NCBI RefSeq assembly: GCF_002994635.1
Contig: NZ_PVNL01000135.1
Span: 540,107-604,106, forward strand
DNA: 64,000 nucleotides
Source of the DNA: Enhygromyxa salina
GTDB taxonomy: Bacteria; Myxococcota_A; Polyangia; Nannocystales; Nannocystaceae
Direction: 5' to 3'
The notes beneath the pieces are model-generated. The model was not told where the DNA came from. It was given only the letters and a program-made list of their open reading frames with translations, and did not search any database. Shown one piece after another: positions 16,355 through 24,351 of this stretch. The position numbers and the translations under genes are program-made. Each line of letters starts with the position of its first letter. Position 1 is the first letter of the stretch.

Positions 16355-17506
16355 ATGAGTTTTGAACAAAGAATCAAGAGCCTCGCGGCCAAGGCGGAAA
16401 AAACTCGAGGGATGCTCGAGACAGAGGAGGCCACCAAGAACGCGCTGGTCATGCCATTCATCGCCGCGCTCGGGTACGACGTGTTCGACCCGACCGAGGT
16501 GGTGCCCGAGTTCACCGCGGACGTGGGCATCAAGAAGGGCGAAAAGGTCGACTACGTAATCCGGCGGGGCGACGACATCGTGATGTTGATCGAAGCCAAG
16601 AAGGTGGCGGCCGATCTCGCTATCGAGCACTCGAGCCAGCTGTTCCGTTACTTCACGGTCACCAAGGCCAGGATCGCCGTGCTGACCAACGGCATTGTCT
16701 ATCGGTTCTTCTCAGACCTGGAGGAGAACAACAAGATGGACGAGAAGCCGTTCTTGGAGCTCAACCTGCTCGACCTGCGCGAGAGCCTCATCAACGAGGT
16801 CAACAAGCTGTCCAAGTCCAGCTTCGACCTCGACAACATGTTGGTGGCAGCCAGCGATCTCAAGTACATGCGAGAGATCCGGGCAACGCTCGAACGTCAG
16901 CTCGAGACGCCCGATGAGGAGCTGGTCAAGTTCTTCTTTCAGCAGGCGAACCCGAACGGTCGCTTCGTGCAATCAGCCAAGGAGCAATTTTCACAGCTCG
17001 TCAAACGTACGCTGTCGGTGTTCATCAGCGACAAGGTTGGTGACCGGCTCCGCTCTGCGCTCGCGCGGGCAGATGGCTCGGCGGTCGATGACAGCCTCCC
17101 AACCCGCGAGGTCGGCTCGGAGGCGGCGCCCGAAGAACAGGACGACGCCAAGCAGGAAGCGAACGACGGCATCGTCACGACCGAGGCCGAGAAAGAGGGC
17201 TATCGCATCGTCAAGGCGATCGTCTGCGATCTCTTGGTCCCCGAGCGAGTGACCTACCGCGACAGCAAGACGTACTTCGCGGTCCTCGTCGACGACAACA
17301 ACCGCAAGCCCATCTGTCGGTTGCACTTCAATCGATCTCGGAAGTACATCGGTACGTTCGATGCCGAGAAAGCTGAGACGCGGCACCCCGTCGAGGGGCC
17401 CGATGGCATTTACACGGTGCGCGAGCAGCTGCGTGCGACCGCAGCCCACTGGCTCTCGCTCGACGCGGTCGAGAAGCCAACGATCGTGGTGCCGACCGAG
17501 TGCTGA
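16355..17506 (+). CDS. HsdR N-terminal-type restriction nuclease domain protein
   Basis: The ATG at 16355 has a good ribosome site (GAGGAG); the open upstream extension is not coding-like. The 383-residue protein opens with MSFEQRIKSLAAKAEKTRGM and TEEATKNALVMPFIAALGY, typical of the type I restriction HSDR_N family. The catalytic core is D66 in KVDYVIRRG, E80 and K82 in VMLIEAKK, and Q95 in SSQLFRYF. No helicase domain follows, so this is the stand-alone form. The second half is helical with a charged linker (about 235-280) and an uncharacterised C-terminal domain (VTYRDSKTYFAVLVDDNNRK). Stand-alone members are often annotated type I restriction endonuclease, but no HsdM or HsdS is present here. 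Confidence 0.82.
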   Translation: MSFEQRIKSLAAKAEKTRGMLETEEATKNALVMPFIAALGYDVFDPTEVVPEFTADVGIKKGEKVDYVIRRGDDIVMLIEAKKVAADLAIEHSSQLFRYFTVTKARIAVLTNGIVYRFFSDLEENNKMDEKPFLELNLLDLRESLINEVNKLSKSSFDLDNMLVAASDLKYMREIRATLERQLETPDEELVKFFFQQANPNGRFVQSAKEQFSQLVKRTLSVFISDKVGDRLRSALARADGSAVDDSLPTREVGSEAAPEEQDDAKQEANDGIVTTEAEKEGYRIVKAIVCDLLVPERVTYRDSKTYFAVLVDDNNRKPICRLHFNRSRKYIGTFDAEKAETRHPVEGPDGIYTVREQLRATAAHWLSLDAVEKPTIVVPTEC

Positions 17507-17550
17507 GCGGATGCGTCGGTGGTCGACGACCGCCTCGCTGACACACCCGC

Positions 17551-18135
17551 CTACGCGACGCCGGCGGCGTCGTAGAGCTCGTTGACGTCGAGCGCGTAGT
17601 CGATCGACGTCAACGGCACCGAGCTACCAGCCTCATGGTTCGTGTACGTCCAGCGGTCACGACACGAGTCATCACGCTGCCACAGCTCGACGCGGCGCAG
17701 ATCTTGGGCGACGAGCACGTACTCACGCAGCGAGTCTATCTGTTGATAGTAGAGGCGCTTCTGCTCGCGATCGTAGCGCTGCGTCGAGGGGCTGAGCACC
17801 TCCACGATGATCAGCGGATTGGTCACGTGCGCCGGGGACTCGGGATCGCGCTCGATTGGATCGCAGATCACCGTCGCGTCAGCGTAGGTCGCAACGTCGG
17901 CGGCGCGGATACTGATCTGCAGATCCGAGCCATGCGGGTGGCATGGATGCCCGCGCAAGTGAGCGAACAGCAAGCCCACGATCGAAGTTGCGAGGGCCGA
18001 GTGCTCGACGCTGCCCCCGGCCATGGCGAACACCTCGCCGCCGACATACTCGTGCTTGACTGCGCTGCTGTGCCGCTCGATCTCAAGGTACTCGGCGAAA
18101 GTATACCGAGGTCGAAGGGCGGCTCGCGTCGTCAT
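17551..18135 (-). CDS. Uma2-family (DUF820) PD-(D/E)XK protein
   Basis: The ATG at 18135 gives 194 residues. Family hallmarks are YTFAEYLEIE near the start, HEYVGGEVFAMAGGSVEHS, D86 in TYADATVIC, the VEVLSPST motif (E112) and the following lysine-containing helix (YDREQKRLYYQQ), ending LREYVLVAQ. Uma2 proteins have the restriction endonuclease fold and occur in many copies in myxobacteria and cyanobacteria; their role is unsettled, with links to mobile DNA proposed. It converges with the HsdR-like gene, the stops being 44 bases apart. Confidence 0.9.
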   Translation of the reverse strand: MTTRAALRPRYTFAEYLEIERHSSAVKHEYVGGEVFAMAGGSVEHSALATSIVGLLFAHLRGHPCHPHGSDLQISIRAADVATYADATVICDPIERDPESPAHVTNPLIIVEVLSPSTQRYDREQKRLYYQQIDSLREYVLVAQDLRRVELWQRDDSCRDRWTYTNHEAGSSVPLTSIDYALDVNELYDAAGVA

Positions 18136-18355
18136 CGTCGCGGGCCAGTTTAGCACTGCCGACGCGTCGTGTCGCGTCTACGCCAAAGCGAAGCCAGAGC
18201 CGCCCGACGCGGCTTGCGCCGCGCCTCCCAGAGCCAAGCAGGCCCCCCTGCCAAGAGCGACAACCCAAAGAAGCTCAGCCCCAGGCGAAAACAATTTCCC
18301 ACGCCCCCACGGATCTACGCTTAGATCATCCACCCACCCCCAAGAGGTCCCGATC

Positions 18356-19552
18356 ATGCCCCGACTCCCCTCCCACGCGACGCTCGCCTGCCTCGCGGTC
18401 GCCACGCTCACGGCCTGCGGTCCGCGGATCCGCCTGTCCGACAACATCGACACCCAGTTCGATCTCCTGCCCCCCAACCAGGGCTACGACGATCTCCTGC
18501 ACGGCCCCTACGCGGCCGGCTCGAGCTTCGAGATCTACGCCTACGACATCAGCGAGGACAACGCGCTCGACGATTGGACGATCGTCTCGCTCGACCCCAG
18601 CGTGCTCGAGGTCGAGAGCATCGAGATCCGCCGCGATGACATCGACGACAAGGACGACAAGAAGGCGAAGACGGACATCCTCGTCGCCCACGTCGAGGCG
18701 ACCGGCGCGGGCACGGCGATCCTCGAGGTCCGCAACGCCAACGACAAGTTCATCCGCGCGACCGAGGTCGTGGTCATGCAACCGGATCGCGCGGTGCTGC
18801 GCGCCGCGGGGCCGCTGTTCATCAATCGCCCAGACGAGGTCCCCACGCTCGTCGATGAGACCCCGAAGATCCTCGCCAACGGGACCGCGACCTTCCTCGT
18901 CGAGTGGTTCGCGGGTGAACAAGCGCTGTTCGGCACGGGATCGCTGGCCGTGTATTCAAGCCACCCCGGCGCGATGAACCTCCAGACCCGCGAGGTCCAC
19001 CTCGACGAGGCCCGCGACTGGGCGCAGCTGCAGTTCGAGTCGCCTGAAGCCGGACAAGAGCTAGCCAACGTGGAGTTCTACGCCAACGGCGAGCTGGTCC
19101 ACAGCGTCGACTTCGAGGTCGTGCAACCGGAGGTGATCGCCGAGGTCGCAATCGTCGGCCGCGACGAGCTCGGTGAGCCGGACCAGCTGCTGGCCGTGCT
19201 CGCCCAGGCGTTCGACGACGCGGGGGAGTCGATCTGGGGCGTCGACTTCGACTGGGATCTCGGTGGGCTGAGCGAGTTCGGCTCGGGCGACTTGTTCCGC
19301 TATTGGTATGAACCCGGGGCCCAGAGCACGCTCGGTGCCGAGTACGGCGAGGCTCGCGACGAGATCGTGATTCAGGGCGAGCGGGGGTTCGTGGAGTCCT
19401 CGAATGACGACCCCACCGACTCGTGCTTTTGCAGCAGCGTCGAGCCTGGTGACTCCGGGCGCGGCGTCGGCTTTGGCCTGCTGAGCCTGGCGGCGCTGGG
19501 GCTGGTCCGTCGTCGTCGCTACGCCCGGGCGCCCCGGCGGCTCAGGGGTTGA
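18356..19552 (+). CDS. Lipoprotein with MYXO-CTERM-like C-terminal sorting signal
   Basis: The ATG at 18356, with AGAGG nearby, gives 398 residues; the much longer open frame upstream is antisense to the Uma2 gene. The signal ends in a lipobox (LTAC). The body is beta-rich and may be Ig-like, with an acidic Asp/Lys-rich insert near residues 95-105. The end has cysteines (CFCSS), a hydrophobic segment GVGFGLLSLAALGLV and an Arg cluster (RRRR), the layout of MYXO-CTERM sorting signals. A lipid anchor and a MYXO-CTERM tail together are unusual. The region 18136-18355 holds the divergent promoters and no gene. Confidence 0.8.
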   Translation: MPRLPSHATLACLAVATLTACGPRIRLSDNIDTQFDLLPPNQGYDDLLHGPYAAGSSFEIYAYDISEDNALDDWTIVSLDPSVLEVESIEIRRDDIDDKDDKKAKTDILVAHVEATGAGTAILEVRNANDKFIRATEVVVMQPDRAVLRAAGPLFINRPDEVPTLVDETPKILANGTATFLVEWFAGEQALFGTGSLAVYSSHPGAMNLQTREVHLDEARDWAQLQFESPEAGQELANVEFYANGELVHSVDFEVVQPEVIAEVAIVGRDELGEPDQLLAVLAQAFDDAGESIWGVDFDWDLGGLSEFGSGDLFRYWYEPGAQSTLGAEYGEARDEIVIQGERGFVESSNDDPTDSCFCSSVEPGDSGRGVGFGLLSLAALGLVRRRRYARAPRRLRG

Positions 19553-20645
19553 CGACGACGCCGCCGACGAAGCGGCTCTCCCACTTGACGCGCATGGCCT
19601 CGTGGACCTGCGTGAGCGGATAGCGAGCGTCGACGTGCGGCACGATCTCGCCAGCCTCGACCCAGGCCAGCAGCTCGCGCAGCCGGGTGTGACGAAGGCT
19701 CGGGTCGCGGTGGGCCGAGATCACCGCCGGGCAGCCGAGCACGTCGAGGCCCTTCATCATGATCAGGTTGGTCGGCAAGATGTTGGCGTTGGGGGCGCCG
19801 CGCTGGCCCTTGCCGCGCGCCACGAACGGCGTCGAGGCCCACCCCACGATCAAGAACCGCGCGCCAAAGTCGACGCATCGCAAGCTCTCGAGCGAGACCT
19901 GACCGCCGACTGGATCATAGACGACGTTGACGCCACGACCGCCCGTCAGCGCCTTGACCTCGTCCCGGAACCGTCGGACCGAGCCGTCGTCGGCCTTGAT
20001 CGCAATCACGTGGTCGGCCCCGCGCGCGGCGACCTGGTCGAGCTTGGCCTGCGAGCGACCCGTGGCGATGACGATCGCGCCGACGCGCTTGGCGAGGTCG
20101 ACGGCGGCGAGTCCGGTCGAGCCGGTCGCGCCGTTGATCAGCACGTGCTCGCCCGCCGCGAGCCGGCCGCGGTGGATCAGGCAGTGGTAGGCGGTCTCGT
20201 AGTTGCCGAGCAGGTTGCAGCCCTGATCGAAGTCGAGCCCGGCGGGCAGCGGCAGCAAGGCGTCGGCCGGCGCCACGGCCCAGGTTGCGAAGCCACCCCA
20301 GGCGCGGTGATCCCCGAGCGATCGTGGGCCCGTCTTTAGCCCGTCGGCGAGCACCGCGTCGCCAACCGCGAAGCGCTCGACCTGGGCCCCGACCCACGCG
20401 ACCTCGCCAGCGTACTCGAGCCCGGGACAGTAAGGTGGCGCTGGCATGTGCTGGTACTGCCCGCTGGTCATCAGCAGATCCACCCAGCCAACGGCGGCGC
20501 TCTTGACCCGCACGAGCACGTCGTGCGGCCCGAGCTCGTCTTGTTCGGGGGCCGCCTGTGCGACCAGCTCCACGTGCTGGGCGAGCGCGTCGAGGGGCGT
20601 CTCACCATACTCGCGGACGACCACGCGATGACCTGGGTTGCTCAT
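19542..20645 (-). CDS. Zinc-type/quinone oxidoreductase (MDR superfamily)
   Basis: The ATG at 20645 gives 367 residues. The medium-chain dehydrogenase/reductase layout is clear: VLVRVKSAAVGWVDLLM and CPGLEYAGEVAWVG in the catalytic domain, then the NADPH fold from LINGATGSTGLAAVDLAKRVGA, and GVNVVYDPVGG. It lacks the GHE zinc motif of alcohol dehydrogenases, so it belongs to the zinc-independent quinone oxidoreductase group. The start overlaps the stop of the upstream glycosyltransferase as ATGA, so the genes form an operon, although a functional link is not obvious. The 3' end overlaps the convergent lipoprotein gene by 11 bases. Confidence 0.92.
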   Translation of the reverse strand: MSNPGHRVVVREYGETPLDALAQHVELVAQAAPEQDELGPHDVLVRVKSAAVGWVDLLMTSGQYQHMPAPPYCPGLEYAGEVAWVGAQVERFAVGDAVLADGLKTGPRSLGDHRAWGGFATWAVAPADALLPLPAGLDFDQGCNLLGNYETAYHCLIHRGRLAAGEHVLINGATGSTGLAAVDLAKRVGAIVIATGRSQAKLDQVAARGADHVIAIKADDGSVRRFRDEVKALTGGRGVNVVYDPVGGQVSLESLRCVDFGARFLIVGWASTPFVARGKGQRGAPNANILPTNLIMMKGLDVLGCPAVISAHRDPSLRHTRLRELLAWVEAGEIVPHVDARYPLTQVHEAMRVKWESRFVGGVVVNP

Positions 20646-22786
20646 GGAACCTCGACCTTCAAGAGGGCGTAGTGAAAATTGCGGTACACGATCTCGATGT
20701 GATCGCGCAGATCCGGTGGGAAGTGAGCGTTGGCCCGCTCGGCGTGGCGCGCCGTGGTCATCACCCAGAAGGTCGTGCCCTTGCCCCGGTGCTTGTCGAC
20801 GAACTCGCGCAGCTTCTGGCGGTCGGGCTCCATCGAGACCCAGATCCGGGCCTTGGAGAAGTAGGTCTCGCCGCGATAGTAAAACCACCAGCTGAGCAGT
20901 CGATCGTTCTTGCCGACGTGGTCGAAGGCGTAGCGAAACGCGCTGCGCTGCGACCAATTTTCGCTGGTCGCGGGCAGGTAGTCGTCGATCACCCAGGTCG
21001 TGGTCAGCAGCGCCGAGAGCAGCATGCCCGCGACGGCAAGCCGGCCCTTGTGGGCGACCCACAGCAGCAGGCCGAGTCCAAACGGCACCAGGCACCAGAC
21101 CATGCGATCGGCCGGGGCCGCGCCCTCGCGCCACATCCCCGTGTACAGGTAGGTACTCAGGTGAGCGATCCAGGCCGGCTCGTCGAGGGTCGCGCGGGCG
21201 ACCATGTAGAGCACCGCGCAGCCGCTCAGGGCACACGCCAGGGCGGCGGCGATCGGCAGGCGATCGCCAACTGGTTTGGACTCGGGGGCCGAAGCCTCGC
21301 CTGTCTGCCGGTCCCGCGCCGGGGTTGGCATCAGGCGGTGCAGCCAGATCCCGATCACGATCGCGAGCGGCGGCAGGCACGGGACCAGGTAGTGGTAGTA
21401 CTTCGTGACGCTGTAGGTGATCAGCCCAAAGCTGACCAGGAACCACAGCAGCGCGAGGCGGTGCAGGGAGTCGGCGCCGAGCGTGGGGGGCGGACCCGAC
21501 TTGGCGACCGCGCTCGGCTCGGCTTGCTGCGCCCGGCGCCGATAGGCCAGCACGGCCGCCCACAGCGCTGGCGGCACCACGGCCGACCACGGCAGCGCCG
21601 CGAGCCCGAGCGTGCGCAGATAGAACGCGAAGCCACCGACCGCCTGCTTTTGTTCGCCGCTGGCAAACCGCGCCAGGTTGTTGACGACGATCAGCTCGTT
21701 GACCCAGCTCTCGCCGCGGAAGATCGCCATCGCGTGGTGCCACGGAAAGCAGGTGACCACGAACAGCAAGATCCCGATCGCCAGCTCGCAGCGACGCTGC
21801 CACAGCAAGTGCAGGCGACCGTTGACCAGCATGTCGACCAGGATCAGCAAGCCGATGATCCCCGGGCCGATCATGCCCTTGCCCATCAGTGACAGCCCGC
21901 CTGCGACGTAGACCACACCCATCCAACACTGGCTGCGTCGGCGCCAACGCATGCTGCGCAGCAGCACGGCCGCGACCACCACCCAGTAGATGCTCAGCTG
22001 CTGGGCGATCGTGCGAAGGTCGTCCACGGTCGCGGTCGACTTGCGGCGCGAGCGGGCGACGGACGCGATCGTGTCGGGGTCGAGCACGTGCTGGTGCAGG
22101 ACCGCGAGCGGGACGATCGCCCCGACCACGAACACCGCGAAGAAGCCGATCCACGCGCGATCCCACGGGATCTCGAGCAACCCGCGGTTGCCGACCTGAC
22201 GCCCGATGGTCTTCAGCTCGCGCTCGGGCTCGAGCCAGGCCATCGCCCAGCCGACCATCGCCAGGCACACCGGGGCGACGAAGAACATGTCGGTCACCGC
22301 CTGCCGGGTCAGGATTGCGTACTGGGGCATCGTCGCCAGCACCGCCGCGGTCAGCAGCCCGGCCCGCCAGTGGACCAGCCGGGCGACGCACCAGCCCAGC
22401 AGCGCGACCGTGCCCAGCCCCATCAGCATGCTCGGCAGCCGCAGGGCGATCTCGGGGATCGGCGAGCGCACCATCTCGTCGATCGGCCCGTTGCCGACCC
22501 CGAACAGCTTGAAGCTCAGCGCCATGCACCAAAACGGCAGCGCGTGCTTCGAGGCGAACACCCCCTCGCGCTTGCCCTGCGGCCCGTAGCCGGGGCGCCA
22601 CCACAGATCCATGGGGTCGTTGCGAACCACCATGTTGCGGGCGACCTCGCCGTAGTGGGTCTCCCATGGATCCCACGGGCCGCAGGCGCCGATCGAGGCC
22701 GAGTAGATCGCGAGGATCGCCAGGCCAAGCAGGAGCGCCCAGACCATGGGGCTGATCGTCGAGAGCTTGGACAGGCGATCACGCAT
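20642..22786 (-). CDS. ArnT/PMT-like membrane glycosyltransferase (GT39/GT83 type)
   Basis: The 714-residue protein begins with a basic N-terminus, a first membrane helix at about 15-32 and then the luminal acidic loop CGPWDPWETHYGEVARNM, whose Asp and Glu match the catalytic loop of ArnT-type transferases. About 11-12 membrane helices follow and a soluble C-terminal domain of about 120 residues ends the protein. Family members move sugars from polyprenyl phosphate to lipid A, proteins or other acceptors in the periplasm. The acceptor here is unknown. It is first in an operon with the quinone oxidoreductase. The promoter lies in the 240 bases shared with the divergent HAD gene. Confidence 0.87.
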   Translation of the reverse strand: MRDRLSKLSTISPMVWALLLGLAILAIYSASIGACGPWDPWETHYGEVARNMVVRNDPMDLWWRPGYGPQGKREGVFASKHALPFWCMALSFKLFGVGNGPIDEMVRSPIPEIALRLPSMLMGLGTVALLGWCVARLVHWRAGLLTAAVLATMPQYAILTRQAVTDMFFVAPVCLAMVGWAMAWLEPERELKTIGRQVGNRGLLEIPWDRAWIGFFAVFVVGAIVPLAVLHQHVLDPDTIASVARSRRKSTATVDDLRTIAQQLSIYWVVVAAVLLRSMRWRRRSQCWMGVVYVAGGLSLMGKGMIGPGIIGLLILVDMLVNGRLHLLWQRRCELAIGILLFVVTCFPWHHAMAIFRGESWVNELIVVNNLARFASGEQKQAVGGFAFYLRTLGLAALPWSAVVPPALWAAVLAYRRRAQQAEPSAVAKSGPPPTLGADSLHRLALLWFLVSFGLITYSVTKYYHYLVPCLPPLAIVIGIWLHRLMPTPARDRQTGEASAPESKPVGDRLPIAAALACALSGCAVLYMVARATLDEPAWIAHLSTYLYTGMWREGAAPADRMVWCLVPFGLGLLLWVAHKGRLAVAGMLLSALLTTTWVIDDYLPATSENWSQRSAFRYAFDHVGKNDRLLSWWFYYRGETYFSKARIWVSMEPDRQKLREFVDKHRGKGTTFWVMTTARHAERANAHFPPDLRDHIEIVYRNFHYALLKVEVP

Positions 22787-23029
22787 GCTCGGGCGCGGAG
22801 TGTAACGGCAAAGCGCTCGGCTGCGGAATTGGGCCGCGCGCGTGCCCGCCTGCGCAGGCGGCGTGAGCGGACTCTCTCGTCTAGGTCCCCGTTTTGGGTC
22901 ATTGATGGCCGATTTGCTGCAACAGGTCCACGCGCGGGCCGACTACACCCACACATGGATATCTCAGCGCGCCAACTCGTGGGGACTGTCGTTCCCGTTC
23001 CAGAACTGGGCTACGATACGCGAAGGCGT

Positions 23030-23905
23030 ATGTCTCGCCCCGTCATCCAGCTGCTGGTCACCGATCTAGACAACACCCTCTACGACTGGGTGGGGTTCTT
23101 CGCCAAGGCGTTCCGCGCGATGGTTGACGAGGCCGTGTCGATTCTCGGCGTCGAGCGCGAGCGCCTGCTCGACGATCTCAAGCTGGTCCACGAGCACCAC
23201 CATGACTCCGAGCGACCCTGGTCTCTGCTCGAGACCCGGGCGGTGATGGAGCGACTCGCGGGGTATGACTACGACGCACGCAAGGCCCAGCTCGAGCCCG
23301 CATTTCATGCGTTCAATTCGGCTCGAAAGCGCTACCTGCGTCTGTACGACGGGGTGGCCGAGACCTTGGCCATGATTCGGGCGAGTGGTGTTCCGATCGT
23401 GGCTCACACGGAGGCGTCGACGGTCAACGCCCTGTTCCGGGTCAAGCGCTTGGGCTTGACGGAGTCGATCGGCCGCGTGTACGCCGCTGATGCTGGCGAC
23501 GGGGTGGAGAGTGATGACGTCGAGCTCGTCGCCATCCCACGCGAGATCCACAAGCCCGATCCTCGGATCCTGCTGGAGATCTGCAACGAATACGGCGTCG
23601 CACCTCAGCGAACTCTGTACGTTGGTGACAGCATCTCACGTGACATTGCGATGGCACAACAGATCAGCATGCACGCGGCTTGGGCGGCGTATGGGACGCG
23701 ACATGATCGCCACGATTGGGCGACCCTGGTCCGCGTCTCACACTGGACGCAGGCGGACGTCGATCGGGTCCGGCACACCCAGGAGCGCTTTGGCGACGTC
23801 AAGCCCAAGACGTGTCTCGAGAGCTTCGGTGAGTTGCCAGCGCACTTTGAATTTCGGGGCTTCGCTCCTGCGGCCACGTCCAGCATCGCGGGTTGCGGCG
23901 GATGA
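23030..23905 (+). CDS. HAD-superfamily hydrolase
   Basis: The ATG at 23030 follows a GAAGG ribosome site and gives 291 residues; the far longer open frame is antisense to the glycosyltransferase. Motif I is LVTDLDNTLYDW (D12 nucleophile, D14), motif II a Thr in IVAHTEAS, motif III Lys in HKPDPRILLEI and motif IV LYVGDSISRDIAMA. A helical cap of about 130 residues sits between motifs I and II. The substrate is not predictable. The stop overlaps the next start as ATGA, tying this phosphatase to the metallophosphoesterase. Confidence 0.9.
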   Translation: MSRPVIQLLVTDLDNTLYDWVGFFAKAFRAMVDEAVSILGVERERLLDDLKLVHEHHHDSERPWSLLETRAVMERLAGYDYDARKAQLEPAFHAFNSARKRYLRLYDGVAETLAMIRASGVPIVAHTEASTVNALFRVKRLGLTESIGRVYAADAGDGVESDDVELVAIPREIHKPDPRILLEICNEYGVAPQRTLYVGDSISRDIAMAQQISMHAAWAAYGTRHDRHDWATLVRVSHWTQADVDRVRHTQERFGDVKPKTCLESFGELPAHFEFRGFAPAATSSIAGCGG

Positions 23906-24150
23906 GCCTTCGCTACTTGTTCCGCTACCGCAATCTCCTCACGACCGACACCCTTGGCGAACATCGCAAGCTCATCGACGCGCACGGTTCATGCTGGTGG
24001 GGCTGGTGGCAGCGCCCAGCGGAAGACGAGCGCCGCGAGCTGTGGGCGACGCTCGAGTCCGAGGTAGCCAAGGGCCCCGTTCCTATCGGTCTGTTCGACT
24101 CGGAACCCAAGCAAGGGGGCACGGTTCATCTAGAGCACCGACCAGTTTGA
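23902..24150 (+). pseudogene. N-terminal piece of an interrupted metallophosphoesterase gene
   Basis: The ATG overlaps the HAD stop as ATGA. The frame encodes 76 native residues (MSLRYLFRYRNLLTTDTLGE, then GSCWWGWWQRPAEDERRELW and GLFDSEPKQGGTVHL), then enters the inserted element and stops at a TGA at 24148-24150 inside it. The Trp-rich N-terminal domain continues in the same frame after the element at 24299. Removing 165 bp (element plus one CTAG) gives a continuous frame HLATVSQVIG through to LVPDYYRD and the phosphoesterase core, about 560 codons in total. A truncated 82-residue product is all that can be made from this start. Confidence 0.85.
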
Positions 24151-24298
24151 ATTCACGACGCCAGGCACATCTGGGGCCGCTCCTGCCGTTGTCGACTCGG
24201 CGCTTGCAGTATGCCGGATACAGCTTCGGCCTCGCTCCTAGGCAGGAACGGCCCCAGACGCACCTGACGACGCGACTCCAAACTGATCGGCGCTCTAG
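24130..24298. mobile_element. 161-bp MITE-like palindromic insertion with CTAG target duplication
   Basis: The insert at 24134-24294 is bordered on both sides by CTAG (24130-24133 and 24295-24298). Its ends are inverted: left AGCACCGACCAGTTTG and, read from the other strand, right AGCGCCGATCAGTTTG. The imperfect complementarity continues inward to give arms of about 54 bases (24134-24187 and 24241-24294, roughly 75-80% matched) around a 53-base centre, so it can fold into a long hairpin. It encodes no protein. The CTAG duplication matches the YTAR preference known for IS5-type transposases, so a non-autonomous derivative of such an element is inferred. It carries an in-frame stop into the host gene. 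Confidence 0.88.
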
Positions 24299-24351
24299 CC
24301 ACCGTCTCCCAGGTCATTGGACCTCGCGGGCAACGCACGCCAGACCTGCCT

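Noticed and set aside
20558..21892. 444-codon plus-strand frame
   Set aside because: It is antisense to the glycosyltransferase; no domains.
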